Shown piece by piece: positions 18,198-26,423 of a DNA stretch of 64,000 nt (position 1 is its first letter; every line of letters begins with the position of its first letter). Both the position numbers and the translations under genes were made by a program. Source of the DNA: Sphingobacteriales bacterium (GTDB lineage: Bacteria > Bacteroidota > Bacteroidia > Sphingobacteriales > Sphingobacteriaceae); the NCBI GenBank assembly GCA_028288165.1, contig JAQBOG010000006.1, positions 30,153-94,152 on the forward strand, in the 5' to 3' direction. The notes beneath the pieces were generated by a model, which saw only the letters and a program-made list of their open reading frames with translations, ran no database searches and was not told where the DNA came from.

Positions 18198-18226
18198 AAA
18201 GCGACCGCTTAATAAGCACTCGCTTT
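18198..18226 (-). promoter_or_regulatory. Hairpin in the 5' leader of the Wza-like gene
   Basis: On the coding strand, AAAGCGA pairs with TCGCTTT. Inside, GCTT-att-AAGC adds 4 bp beyond a 2x2 internal loop. A shorter AAGCG-gt-CGCTT hairpin competes for the same bases. It lies 23-51 nt before the ATG, so it could affect translation or pausing. Confidence 0.5.
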
Positions 18227-18300
18227 TGATAGAATATGAATAATTTTAAAGGATTGTTTAATATGAGGATGATAATATTTTACTGAGGTTACTTCCTCTC

Positions 18301-18316
18301 AAAGCTTCGCTTATCC
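18301..18316 (-). promoter_or_regulatory. Leader motif copy B (possible antiterminator recruitment site)
   Basis: On the coding strand this reads GGATAAGCGAAGCTTT; AAGC-GAA-GCTT can form a 4-bp stem. It lies about 125 nt upstream of the Wza-like ATG. It matches copy A at 14 of 16 positions. Confidence 0.4.
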
Positions 18317-18450
18317 TTACCCACAGGTAATTATAAATTGCTTTTAAAAACTAATAACTCGTTCTAAGTAAATAAGTTTCTAACTTGATTACCAAATTAC
18401 AACATCGTTTTCAAAAAAGTAATAAAATTTTAATATTGTACCCACCTGAA

Positions 18451-18480
18451 AATCGTCCTGACGATTGTATCAAAATTTTG
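18451..18480. promoter_or_regulatory. Paired palindromes, possible operator
   Basis: AATCGTC-CT-GACGATT (18451-18466) is a 7-bp dyad with a 2-nt centre, followed after four bases by the perfect palindrome CAAAATTTTG (18471-18480). They lie about 275 nt upstream of the Wza-like start. The regulator, if any, is unknown. Confidence 0.4.
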
Positions 18481-18942
18481 ACAGACTAAAATAAATAATT
18501 AATTATTTTTTTTAACAAATATGGTTAATAATTTCATAATAATATAATAAGCACAGTATAAATAAAGTATATTTCTTTAATATTATATAAAAAATTGTTT
18601 TAAGTATTTCGAAATAGAAACTTGAATTTTAAATTCACATTTTCAAATAAAAATTGTGATTCGATTGCACAGAAATCAATTCCCAAAACAGGAACATTTT
18701 TATAGATTTTAGTTTTTTTTTGAAAAAATCATAGTAGAAAAAACTATCAGGTATTAAAAACTGAATAAATTAGAAATCTATCCTTTTAAGAATAGCTAAC
18801 AGCAGCAGTAAAAATCGCTTTCCTTTCAAACTTATTTTTGTGATACAACCATTTAATGATCTGCAACATCATCATACAGATATAAATGGCCTCCATGAAA
18901 ATTATCTATTTATTCATATTTCTCCTTACACCAAAATTTCCT

Positions 18943-18950
18943 TAACTTTG
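18943..18950 (+). promoter_or_regulatory. TAnnTTTG promoter box for the small TPR gene
   Basis: TAACTTTG matches the Bacteroidota -7 consensus. The -33 TTTG is not well conserved. Transcription would begin just before the short ORF at 18967. Confidence 0.5.
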
Positions 18951-18966
18951 GACAAAATATAAATTG

Positions 18967-19050
18967 ATGCAGTTTCACCCTAACTTTCTAAATCTTCAAT
19001 GCATGCGCCGTGCGATGCATTTAGGTGGAGCATCATTTAGCTTTAAATAG
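18967..19050 (+). CDS. Possible 27-residue leader peptide
   Basis: The ORF starts at ATG 18967, about 17 nt after the TAACTTTG box, and ends at TAG 19048-19050. The product reads MQFHPNFLNLQCMRRAMHLG followed by GASFSFK. It lies wholly between the promoter and the TPR gene start at 19136, the usual place for a regulatory leader. No family is recognised, and chance cannot be excluded for an ORF this short. Confidence 0.3.
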   Translation: MQFHPNFLNLQCMRRAMHLGGASFSFK

Positions 19051-19135
19051 CTTCTGTACATATTCACTACACCCTACCTATTTACTTTATTATTGTTCAT
19101 TACCTCCTTTACGGGAGTTTACATATTGTTTTCGC

Positions 19136-19663
19136 ATGGAAACTTATTACACAACAGAAGAAAAATTTCTACAAGCAGTAGATGAGCTGAGCTTCGGAGA
19201 AACTCCAAAAGCACTGCAACTACTAAATGCATTGTTAGAAGCTGAACCTGCTTACGCCAGAACCTATTACCAATTAGGAGTAATTTATTACTATCACCTG
19301 ATGGATTATAAAGCCGCCGGTTATTATCTCGGAAAATGCACCGAATTGGAACCTTTATTCCCCACAGTTTACGCCGATTACATAAAGCTGTTAGTCTTTT
19401 TGGATATGGAGAAAAAAGCAAAATCAGTTGCTGAAGCCGCTTTACATGTACCAGGAGTTTGCTCTGGTGTAGTATATCAATTATTGGGATTATTGCATGA
19501 AAAAAAGCATGATTGGAACAATGCCTTAATGTACTATCAAAAAAGCCTTTTAAACAGTACCGACAACCTCGAAGTTGATAAAATTAATACAGACATTAGT
19601 CGTGTTAAACTTAAAATGGAAAGGAATAAATTGTACAAATACCATTTTAATGGAGGAGAATAA
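19136..19663 (+). CDS. Small tetratricopeptide-repeat protein
   Basis: 175 residues from ATG 19136 (METYYTTEEKFLQAVDELSF). A longer in-frame start at 19025 would add 37 residues of Cys/Tyr/Leu-rich sequence that looks like translated leader DNA. TPR-like helical pairs are visible at PKALQLLNALLEAEPAYARTY, YKAAGYYLGKCTELEPLFPT and WNNALMYYQKSLLN. There is no signal peptide or membrane helix, so it is probably a cytoplasmic adaptor. It stands alone between the polysaccharide locus and the GT4 operon, with its own promoter box and terminator. Function is unknown. Confidence 0.8.
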   Translation: METYYTTEEKFLQAVDELSFGETPKALQLLNALLEAEPAYARTYYQLGVIYYYHLMDYKAAGYYLGKCTELEPLFPTVYADYIKLLVFLDMEKKAKSVAEAALHVPGVCSGVVYQLLGLLHEKKHDWNNALMYYQKSLLNSTDNLEVDKINTDISRVKLKMERNKLYKYHFNGGE

Positions 19664-19691
19664 TCAATCCTGAAACAAGAGAATTAAACGG

Positions 19692-19721
19692 AAAAGCCTG
19701 GCAAATTATGTCGGGCTTTTT
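19692..19721 (+). terminator. Rho-independent terminator after the TPR gene
   Basis: AAAAGCCTG pairs with CGGGCTTTT (one T-G wobble) around an 11-nt loop, followed by T residues. It lies 28 nt after the TPR stop codon. Confidence 0.8.
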
Positions 19722-20226
19722 CATTAACATTAAATTCCTCTATCAAACAAAAATCGCACTTAGGTATTCAAAAAAGTATATAGGCGTTCTCATGCAAATC
19801 AATGTATAGAAAAATGTTCAAAGGAATTTGCGCTTGCTAAATCCATAGCAGGGACGAATTACCCGTTTTGTATGTGTAAAATACCCAAATTCGGCCTCGA
19901 ACTAATTATGTCGATTACTTAAATCCAACTGAGAAAATGTCCTATCGCCTTCAGTCTCTTCAGGCGATACCTCAAAATAAGCACAGCCATTATATTTTGC
20001 AATATACTGTTCTACAAGACGTTAACTCTTTAAAAAGATACATTTAGGCTAAATAAATTCAATATTTTAATTAAAAAATCGTAAAAATGTAAACCGCAAC
20101 AAACGCACAAAAATCTTTTAAATCAACCAAAGTGCTTGGTTTCTTAATATTTAAAATTTTAATTCATTATGAAAACGGCATCTAAATAGATGGGAAATAT
20201 GCCTATAAAAACATGTTAACACATTT
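19722..20226. other. Gap upstream of the GT4 operon
   Basis: No gene is seen. Near its end, a CATCT-AAAT-AGATG hairpin (20179-20192) competes with a wider GGCAT/ATGCC pairing (20177-20203), just 24 nt before the start codon. These could form a leader structure. No clear TAnnTTTG box was found. Confidence 0.5.
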
Positions 20227-21204
20227 ATGTTAGTTTCTGAAAGACCACGAATTTTTACATGGCATATACATGGTAGTTATCTTTATTATTTATCACAAGG
20301 CAATTATGATATATATATCCCTGTAAAGGAAGAAAAAACAGAAGGCTATTATGGCCGCGGCGAAACGTTTCCATTCGGTGATAATGTTCATGAAGTTCCT
20401 GCTGATAAGGTTAAAGACATGAATTTTGATTGTATTCTTTTTCAAACCAATCAGAACTATATAAAAGACAAGTTTGAAATTTTATCATCCGCCCAACGAG
20501 AATTACCCAAAATATACCTCGAGCATGATCCGCCACGCTTACATCCTACCGATACTAAGCATGTAGTTACAGACCCATCCGTTCTACTGGTTCACGTAAC
20601 ACACTTTAACCGGTTAATGTGGGATAACAACAACACACCTACTAAAGTGATTGAGCATGGCGTTACCGTCCCTGACATTCCCTACACGGGTGAAATTGAA
20701 AAGGGAATTGTGGTTATTAATAATCTTCCTTCACGTGGCCGGTTATTAGGCTTGGATATTTTCCAGGAAGTTCGAAAACACATTCCTCTTGACTTAATTG
20801 GCATGAATACTGGGGAAATGGGGCTCGGCGAAGTGCTGCATCCTCAATTACCTGAGTTTATAAGAAAGTATCGATTCTTCTTTAACCCGATCAGATACAC
20901 AAGCCATGGCTTAGCAGTTTGTGAAGCTATGATGTTAGGTATACCAGTTATTGGGATGGCAACTACGGAAATGCCAACTGTAATTACGAACAATGTAAAC
21001 GGATTTATTCATACAGACACACAAGTTTTGATTAGCAAGATGCAGGAACTGTTAAATAACAAACAACAGGCTATTGATTTGGGGAAAGGTGGAAGGCAAA
21101 CAGCTTTAGATAGATACCACATCACTCGCTTTACTTCTCAATGGGAACAAACATTTAAACAAGCTATTTCTACCTCTAACATCTCAATGGAATTAAGCAG
21201 TTAA
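20227..21204 (+). CDS. GT4-type glycosyltransferase
   Basis: A 325-residue GT-B protein. The C-terminal half carries the retaining-GT4 pattern FFFNPIRYTSHGLAVCEAMM then LGIPVIGMATTEMPTVI, with the acidic residue of VCEAMM in the donor site. The N-terminal half (ERPRIFTWHIHGSYLYYLSQ) is the acceptor domain, with IYLEHDPPRLHPTDTKH where family members bind acceptors. No membrane helix is present. It is the first gene of a four-gene run (6-26 nt spacings and one overlap) with another GT4, a GmhB-like phosphatase and a GT9. The product is presumably a heptose-containing glycan. Confidence 0.85.
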   Translation: MLVSERPRIFTWHIHGSYLYYLSQGNYDIYIPVKEEKTEGYYGRGETFPFGDNVHEVPADKVKDMNFDCILFQTNQNYIKDKFEILSSAQRELPKIYLEHDPPRLHPTDTKHVVTDPSVLLVHVTHFNRLMWDNNNTPTKVIEHGVTVPDIPYTGEIEKGIVVINNLPSRGRLLGLDIFQEVRKHIPLDLIGMNTGEMGLGEVLHPQLPEFIRKYRFFFNPIRYTSHGLAVCEAMMLGIPVIGMATTEMPTVITNNVNGFIHTDTQVLISKMQELLNNKQQAIDLGKGGRQTALDRYHITRFTSQWEQTFKQAISTSNISMELSS

Positions 21205-21230
21205 AACAAGTGAACATTAAAACATCTACC

Positions 21231-22502
21231 ATGAAAAATAAAATTGCCTTTATAAGTGAACATGCATCCCCCCTGGCAATTCTGGGCGGAGTAGATAGTG
21301 GAGGCCAAAATGTTTATGTTGCTGAGCTAGCAAAGCACCTTGTGAAAAAAGGTTATGAGATTGACATTTTCACTCGTTGGGAAAATCACAAGGAATCCAT
21401 GATCATCAATTGGGAACCTGGAATTCGGGTGATACACATGGAGGCTGGGCCAAAACAGGTGATTCCAAAAGAAGAATTGATGGATTATATGCATGATTTT
21501 ACGCAAAGTATGTTAGCTTTTATTAAGCGATATGATTTGCAATACGACTTGGTTCATGCTAATTTCTGGATGTCGGGAATGGTAGCGTGCCAACTTAAAA
21601 TTATGGAAAATATTCCCTTTGTAATTACTTTCCACGCATTGGGCTCTGTACGTAAGCTTTACCAGAAAGAGGTAGACAAATTCCCGGAAATACGCACCAC
21701 TATTGAAACGGAAATTGTTAAATATGCCGATCAAATAATTGCTGAATGCCCGCAGGATCGGCTTGATTTGATTAATTATTATCAAGCTCCTGATAATAAG
21801 ATCACCATTATACCATGTGGTTTTAGTAAAACAGAATTTTATCCGGTTAATAAAAATTATGCAAGGAAATTACTAAATCTTGACCTCGAAGAAAACATCA
21901 TACTTCAGCTTGGGCGAATGGTGCCACGTAAAGGTATTGATAATGTAATTTCCGCCTTGGCTCGGATAGACCAGAAAACAACGCCAACAAGGCTGGTGGT
22001 TGTGGGTGGCGACAGTAATCCGTACCCAAATAGCAGTCCCGAACTTAAACGTTTGGAATTGCTTGCTAATCAGGAAGAGGTAGATCTGCTGGTAGATTTT
22101 GTAGGAAGAAAAGACCGGGAATTACTTAAATATTATTATTCTGCAGCCGATATATTCATTACAACCCCCTGGTATGAACCTTTCGGAATTACACCTTTAG
22201 AAGCCATGGCTTGTGGAACACCGGTTATTGGTTCAAACGTGGGTGGAGTAAAATATACGGTAGCTGATGGACAAACAGGCTTTTTGGTACCTGCAAAAGA
22301 TCCGGACACACTTGCACAAAGAATCGTGCAACTGCTTTCTGACAGGCCATTAATGTTCAATATGGGAGCAGAAGCCATAAAACGTGTGAATGCAGAGTTT
22401 ACCTGGACTCATGTTTCCAACAAAGTTTCTGATCTATATCAATTGATGATGCAACCTTCTCAAAAGCACACAATGCTTAGAAACTCGGTACATGCAGCCT
22501 AA
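21231..22502 (+). CDS. GT4 glycosyltransferase, sucrose-phosphate-synthase-like
   Basis: 423 residues from ATG MKNKIAFISEHASP. An in-frame GTG 21 nt upstream is possible but less likely. GGVDSGGQNVYVAELAKHL near residue 19 is the signature loop of the sucrose synthase/MshA branch of GT4. LQLGRMVPRKGIDNVISAL and GITPLEAMACGTPVIGSNVG complete the donor site. It probably uses an NDP-sugar on a cytoplasmic acceptor. With the other GT4, the GmhB-like phosphatase and the GT9 it makes a recurring Bacteroidota gene set. The final glycan is unknown. Confidence 0.88.
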   Translation: MKNKIAFISEHASPLAILGGVDSGGQNVYVAELAKHLVKKGYEIDIFTRWENHKESMIINWEPGIRVIHMEAGPKQVIPKEELMDYMHDFTQSMLAFIKRYDLQYDLVHANFWMSGMVACQLKIMENIPFVITFHALGSVRKLYQKEVDKFPEIRTTIETEIVKYADQIIAECPQDRLDLINYYQAPDNKITIIPCGFSKTEFYPVNKNYARKLLNLDLEENIILQLGRMVPRKGIDNVISALARIDQKTTPTRLVVVGGDSNPYPNSSPELKRLELLANQEEVDLLVDFVGRKDRELLKYYYSAADIFITTPWYEPFGITPLEAMACGTPVIGSNVGGVKYTVADGQTGFLVPAKDPDTLAQRIVQLLSDRPLMFNMGAEAIKRVNAEFTWTHVSNKVSDLYQLMMQPSQKHTMLRNSVHAA

Positions 22503-22510
22503 GGTGACGT

Positions 22511-23089
22511 ATGAATAAAGCTATTTTCATTGACAAGGATGGAACTTTAATACCTGATGTGCCTTACAATGTAAATCCTGACCTTATTCACCTGGAGCTA
22601 AATTGTGTGGAAGGCCTAAAACGTTTACAAAATGCTGGCTATTTGTTGGTTATCATCTCCAATCAATCTGGCGTGGCACGTGGTTATTTTAAAGAGGATG
22701 CGCTCGCAGAAGTAGAGATGAAACTGAAATCGATTTTAACAAACGAAAATATTCAGCTTAACGGATTTTACTATTGTCCACATCATACAGAAGGTACGGT
22801 ATCACCTTATAGCATAGAATGCTTGTGCCGCAAACCCTTACCAGGATTAATTTTAAAAGCTGCTGAAGAACTGAGTATTGACCTAAAACATTCGTGGATG
22901 ATTGGCGATATTTTAAACGACATAGAGGCTGGCAACCGAGCTGGATGCAAAACCATACTTATTGATAATGGAAATGAAACTGAATGGTTAATTAATGATT
23001 ATAGAGTGCCCTATTTCAGGGTGAAAGATATCAATCAAGCTGCAGACAAAATTCTACTAAGCATTACAAATAACCGTAGCCATGCTTGA
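22511..23089 (+). CDS. HAD-IIIA phosphatase, GmhB-like (heptose bisphosphate type)
   Basis: 192 residues. FIDKDGTLIPDVPYNVNP gives the HAD motif I (DxDGT) and the GmhB-specific loop. IISNQSGVARGYF is motif II. YYCPHH...CLCRKP supplies a C-x-H...C-x-C zinc site, and MIGDILNDIEAGNRAG is motif IV. GmhB removes the C7 phosphate of D-glycero-D-manno-heptose 1,7-bisphosphate on the way to ADP- or GDP-heptose. It overlaps the following GT9 gene by 8 nt. A heptosyltransferase-type neighbour supports heptose as the sugar. No GmhA or HldE homologue is in this window. Confidence 0.88.
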   Translation: MNKAIFIDKDGTLIPDVPYNVNPDLIHLELNCVEGLKRLQNAGYLLVIISNQSGVARGYFKEDALAEVEMKLKSILTNENIQLNGFYYCPHHTEGTVSPYSIECLCRKPLPGLILKAAEELSIDLKHSWMIGDILNDIEAGNRAGCKTILIDNGNETEWLINDYRVPYFRVKDINQAADKILLSITNNRSHA

Positions 23090-24182
23090 ATGGGCAGCCT
23101 GCAAAAAAATTTTAATAATAAGAGCCGATAACCTGGGCGATTTGCTCATGTCTTCGCCGGCTATAAGGGCTATTAAGCAATCGTTTCATGCCCATATCAC
23201 GGTGCTCACTTCTTCTATGGCAACAGGCATTGCATCGTATTTACCAGATATTGACGAAGTAATAACCTATAATGTACCTTGGGTTAAAACGAATGAGGCA
23301 GTACCAGCGGATCACTTTTTTGGAATCGTAAAAGAAATCAAGGAGAGGAATTTTGATGGGGCTATTATTTTTTCAGTGTACAGTCAAAACCCCTTACCTG
23401 CTGCCATGTTGGCCTTTTTAGCTGGCATACCTTTACGTTTTGCGTATTGCAGGGAAAATCCATATGAACTGTTAACACATTGGTACCCAGACCCAGAGCC
23501 TTATTCTATTATTAAACACCAGGTACGCCGAGACTTAGAGCTTGTTTCTAAGATTGGTGCTTTCACCACCGACGAAAAAATAAGGATCACCGCTAAAGAA
23601 GATGCCGTGTTTACCACTGAACAAAAACTTAATGAATTAATGGTAGACTTGAACAAGCCCTGGTTAATTCTTCATGCTGGGGTTAGCGAAACCAAACGGG
23701 AATATCCTTTTGAACGCTGGGTGGAAACCGCAAAACAAATTATAAATGAATTGGGATACCAGGTTTTATTTACAGGCGGAAAATCAGAAAAATCACTGAC
23801 CGATAACTTGCGAAATGCCGTCGGAAATAACTCTTTCTCTTTGGGAGGATTGCTAAGTTTGGACGAATTTATAGCATTGATAAATAAGGCACCTATAGTA
23901 ATTTCAGTAAATACAGGCACCATTCATCTTGCTGCAGCAACCAATACCCCAGTGGTAGTTTTGTATGCATTAACCAATCCGCAGCATTCCCCATGGCAGG
24001 TTGCCGGAAAGGTATTACCGTTTGATGTCCCTAAAAATCAGCAAAGCAAAAACGAAGTAATTAAGTTTGTTAATGAAACTTATTTCAACAAGTCGAACAA
24101 GAATATATCACCTGATGAGATATTAATTGCAGTGAAGAATATCCTGAACGGTAATAAAGAAGTAATTCCTGAGATGCTGTAA
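23082..24182 (+). CDS. GT9 (heptosyltransferase-type) glycosyltransferase
   Basis: 366 residues. KKILIIRADNLGDLLMSSPA is the GT9 N-terminal signature, with GDLLM at the acceptor site. LILHAGVSETKREYPFERW and VISVNTGTIHLAAATNTPVV form the ADP-heptose-binding half. The enzyme would transfer heptose from ADP-heptose, in line with the GmhB-like gene that it overlaps. It closes the four-gene operon, and about 150 bp of non-coding DNA follows. A second GT9 at 36013 sits in a carbamoyltransferase operon. Confidence 0.88.
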   Translation: MLEWAACKKILIIRADNLGDLLMSSPAIRAIKQSFHAHITVLTSSMATGIASYLPDIDEVITYNVPWVKTNEAVPADHFFGIVKEIKERNFDGAIIFSVYSQNPLPAAMLAFLAGIPLRFAYCRENPYELLTHWYPDPEPYSIIKHQVRRDLELVSKIGAFTTDEKIRITAKEDAVFTTEQKLNELMVDLNKPWLILHAGVSETKREYPFERWVETAKQIINELGYQVLFTGGKSEKSLTDNLRNAVGNNSFSLGGLLSLDEFIALINKAPIVISVNTGTIHLAAATNTPVVVLYALTNPQHSPWQVAGKVLPFDVPKNQQSKNEVIKFVNETYFNKSNKNISPDEILIAVKNILNGNKEVIPEML

Positions 24183-24334
24183 TTGGAACTTAGCTCCTCT
24201 TTTATTCTTTATTTTCATAGCATTTTCTAAAAACTAGCCGTAAGTTAACCATTTAGACATTTTTTTATACCGCTTACACATTTGCCCCATTCAGGTTACT
24301 GAATGTTTATTAGTTTAGTTCTTTGTACTAAGCT

Positions 24335-24721
24335 ATGAATAAACGCATTTTAGTAATTGAAAACGATCCGGGGATACAAGAAATATTGACTATTATTTTT
24401 GAACAAGAAGGTTTCCAAGTAATGGATGTAAAGCATACCGAAAATATATTCTCACAAATTTCGTCTTTCAATCCGCACTTAATTTTATTAGATATCATTC
24501 ACCCTGGCGATGAGGAAGATCGTATTTGTAAGCTTCTTAAATCTACATTAAAAACAAAGCATATTCCTATTGTGTTAATGTCCACGATGCAAACGCTAAT
24601 TAATCAATTAGAATGGAGTGGTGCAAATGATGCAATTCTTAAACCTTTTGTAGTGGATGTGTTATTACAAACCATTAAAAAGCAATTAACAATGTTTTTA
24701 GTTGACAATGCTACTATTTAA
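24335..24721 (+). CDS. Stand-alone response-regulator receiver domain
   Basis: A 128-residue CheY-like protein. The acidic pair is in IENDPG (E9, D11), the phospho-acceptor is D53 in LILLDIIHPGD, the Ser/Thr switch is in VLMSTM, and K is in AILKPFVV. There is no output domain, so signalling must go through protein partners. It is convergent with the soluble PAS histidine kinase gene at 24881, a possible partner, with dispersed element copy 4 between them. The insertion-like HPGDEED after the Asp is slightly unusual for the beta3-alpha3 loop. Confidence 0.88.
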   Translation: MNKRILVIENDPGIQEILTIIFEQEGFQVMDVKHTENIFSQISSFNPHLILLDIIHPGDEEDRICKLLKSTLKTKHIPIVLMSTMQTLINQLEWSGANDAILKPFVVDVLLQTIKKQLTMFLVDNATI

Positions 24722-24744
24722 GATATCATTCACGGATGCATAGA

Positions 24745-24841
24745 GCGTTAGGGATTGTAGTGAAAATCCTTTTTTGTTGTCCTGAAACGCAGTGAAAGGA
24801 ACGACAAAAAAGATTGTAACGAAAAGCCCGCCCGAACGCCC
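24745..24841 (-). repeat. Dispersed hairpin element, copy 4
   Basis: Reverse orientation, GCGTTAGGG to CGCCCGAACGCCC. The central stem is extended here: TTTTTTGTtGTCCT pairs with AGGAaCgACAAAAAA. It sits between two convergent genes and could serve as a two-way terminator. Confidence 0.88.
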
Positions 24842-24880
24842 AAAGAATATTGAAATGATCAGGAATTAATAATCTTAAAC

Positions 24881-25960
24881 TTAAAGTCGTGGAATTTCAA
24901 TATTGAAAGTTGTACCAACTCCTTCGGTACTTTCAAAAGAGATGTTAGCTTGATGCCAGTCTAATATGGTTTTTATGATAGACATCCCCAACCCGACCGA
25001 TGGCTCTCCGTTGATACCTATTCGGCCTGCATCACTAAATTTATCAAATAAATGTGCATGATATTTTTTTGGGATGCCTATACCCGTATCCCGAATTTGA
25101 AGGATCACAGCTTTCTCTGTTTCTTCCAAACGAATGTAGATATGCCCTCCCGCTGGTGTAAATTTCATAGCATTTGAAAGTAAGTTATTAATAACCTGCA
25201 TAAACTTCGTTTCATCAACCTTAATAAAAATGGGTGCTCCATGGGCCTCAAAATGAAAAGTTTGCTTCATTTCGTTTTGTTGAGCCTGGTACTCTTCCAC
25301 CAGTTGATGCAATTTTTCTATTATATTAATTCTGGTAGGTACAATTGCTGCTTCGGCCGATTGTATAAACTCCTCTTTAACGAAGTCTTGAATCAGCCTG
25401 GTGCCTTTTTTGGTAACTTTATCTATTAATCCTAAAAGTTGATGAACTTCTTTATCATCATTTTCTTTAAGGCGGGTTTTTAATAAGAAGCTGATATTCT
25501 GGATGGAGCCGAGAGGTGCAGCCAAATCGTGTGACAGGATATTTAACACCGCATTTTTTTTATCGGCGTATTTACTCAAAACAAAAATGTAATCCTTTTG
25601 TGGGGTAATATCTTCGGCAAATCCCATGATCATGTTTCCTTTGGAATGCTCTTTAGAAACAAAAACCTTTGCATGGATCCATTTATCTTTTTGCTGATGG
25701 CCCTGAATTCGAAACTCAACATCTTTTTCTTGCATTCCGTTTTGAAGTTCATAGAAGCATTTTTTTAGATATTCTCTATCTTCTACATGAATCATCTCAA
25801 TCAGTGAAGCCGGATCGATAAACTTACGATCTCGGTTTAAGACTCGTTCGAAACCAGCATTCAGAAATTCAAAACGGTTGAGTCTCGTATCAAAAGCAAA
25901 TATTACTTGTTCAACCTGGCGGGCATATCCGGATAAAATATCCGACTCAGTTGCTATCAT
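24881..25960 (-). CDS. Cytoplasmic PAS-domain sensor histidine kinase
   Basis: 359 residues and no membrane segment. A PAS fold covers about residues 15-125 (VIFAFDTRLNRFEFLNAGFE; KGNMIMGFAEDITPQKDYI is the PAC end). The HisKA H-box is LNILSHDLAAPLGSIQ with H144. The HATPase has VINNLLSNAMKFTPAGG (N box), LQIRDTGIGIPKKYH (G1) and GLGMSIIKTIL (G2). It should sense a cytoplasmic signal and phosphorylate a receiver, possibly the one encoded convergently at 24335. HDLAAPL instead of HDLRxPL is common in Bacteroidota. Confidence 0.92.
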   Translation of the reverse strand: MIATESDILSGYARQVEQVIFAFDTRLNRFEFLNAGFERVLNRDRKFIDPASLIEMIHVEDREYLKKCFYELQNGMQEKDVEFRIQGHQQKDKWIHAKVFVSKEHSKGNMIMGFAEDITPQKDYIFVLSKYADKKNAVLNILSHDLAAPLGSIQNISFLLKTRLKENDDKEVHQLLGLIDKVTKKGTRLIQDFVKEEFIQSAEAAIVPTRINIIEKLHQLVEEYQAQQNEMKQTFHFEAHGAPIFIKVDETKFMQVINNLLSNAMKFTPAGGHIYIRLEETEKAVILQIRDTGIGIPKKYHAHLFDKFSDAGRIGINGEPSVGLGMSIIKTILDWHQANISFESTEGVGTTFNIEIPRL

Positions 25961-26423
25961 TTTCGAAAAAGATAAAAAATAACAAACTCAAAACGTGGAA
26001 CGTGGAATAAGTAACAAGTTTTTCAGTATAAATTTAATACCAATCAATGTCATTTACAACAAAATAGCCAAATTTTGCACCGGATCTTCGAAAATATCTT
26101 TTTGACCGTTTTTATTAAAATCTATCCAATTGGAATGATAAATAGAAGGGATTCTATTCTTCTGCTGAAACTTAAACTTTTCGATAATATTAAACTAATA
26201 GAAAATAATACGCTTTTGTGCTGCTTAACCATTTGGGGGATTCGGTTCTGAGTACGGTGCAACCGATAAGTTTTCGGGTTTGTTTGAAAAAACTATATGA
26301 ATTAAATTGGAAACATTGATGTAATAATAGTATTTTCATAATGAGACCTTTTACTGCATTTTTACTGCATTCAATATTTTAATTAACCAATAAACCTTTA
26401 AAACATCGCATTTTTAAATTATC
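25961..26423. other. Divergent gap between kinase and SGNH esterase genes
   Basis: No gene is seen. There is a short duplication (ACGTGGA twice near 25993), a CGGTT/AACCG hairpin near 26240-26263, and TTTACTGCAT repeated in tandem near 26349-26370. No exact TAnnTTTG box was found for the esterase. Confidence 0.5.

Larger units (their letters stand above)
18176..18942. other. Long AT-rich leader/promoter region of the polysaccharide locus
   Basis: This gap upstream of the Wza-like gene has no credible gene. It holds a hairpin at 18198-18226, leader motif copy B at 18301-18316, and two adjacent palindromes at 18451-18480. I found no exact minus-strand TAnnTTTG box. It is far more AT-rich than its surroundings, with runs of T and A at 18480-18760. 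Confidence 0.6.

Noticed and set aside
19025..19135. N-terminal 37-residue extension of the TPR protein
   Set aside because: The composition (Cys/Tyr/Leu-rich, CTYSLHPTYLLYY) is unlike the rest and overlaps a promoter-proximal leader; the ATG at 19136 fits better.
24745..24841. Reading element copy 4 simply as a rho-independent terminator
   Set aside because: It may terminate, but sequence identity to five other copies, some within operons, shows that it is a dispersed repeat first.
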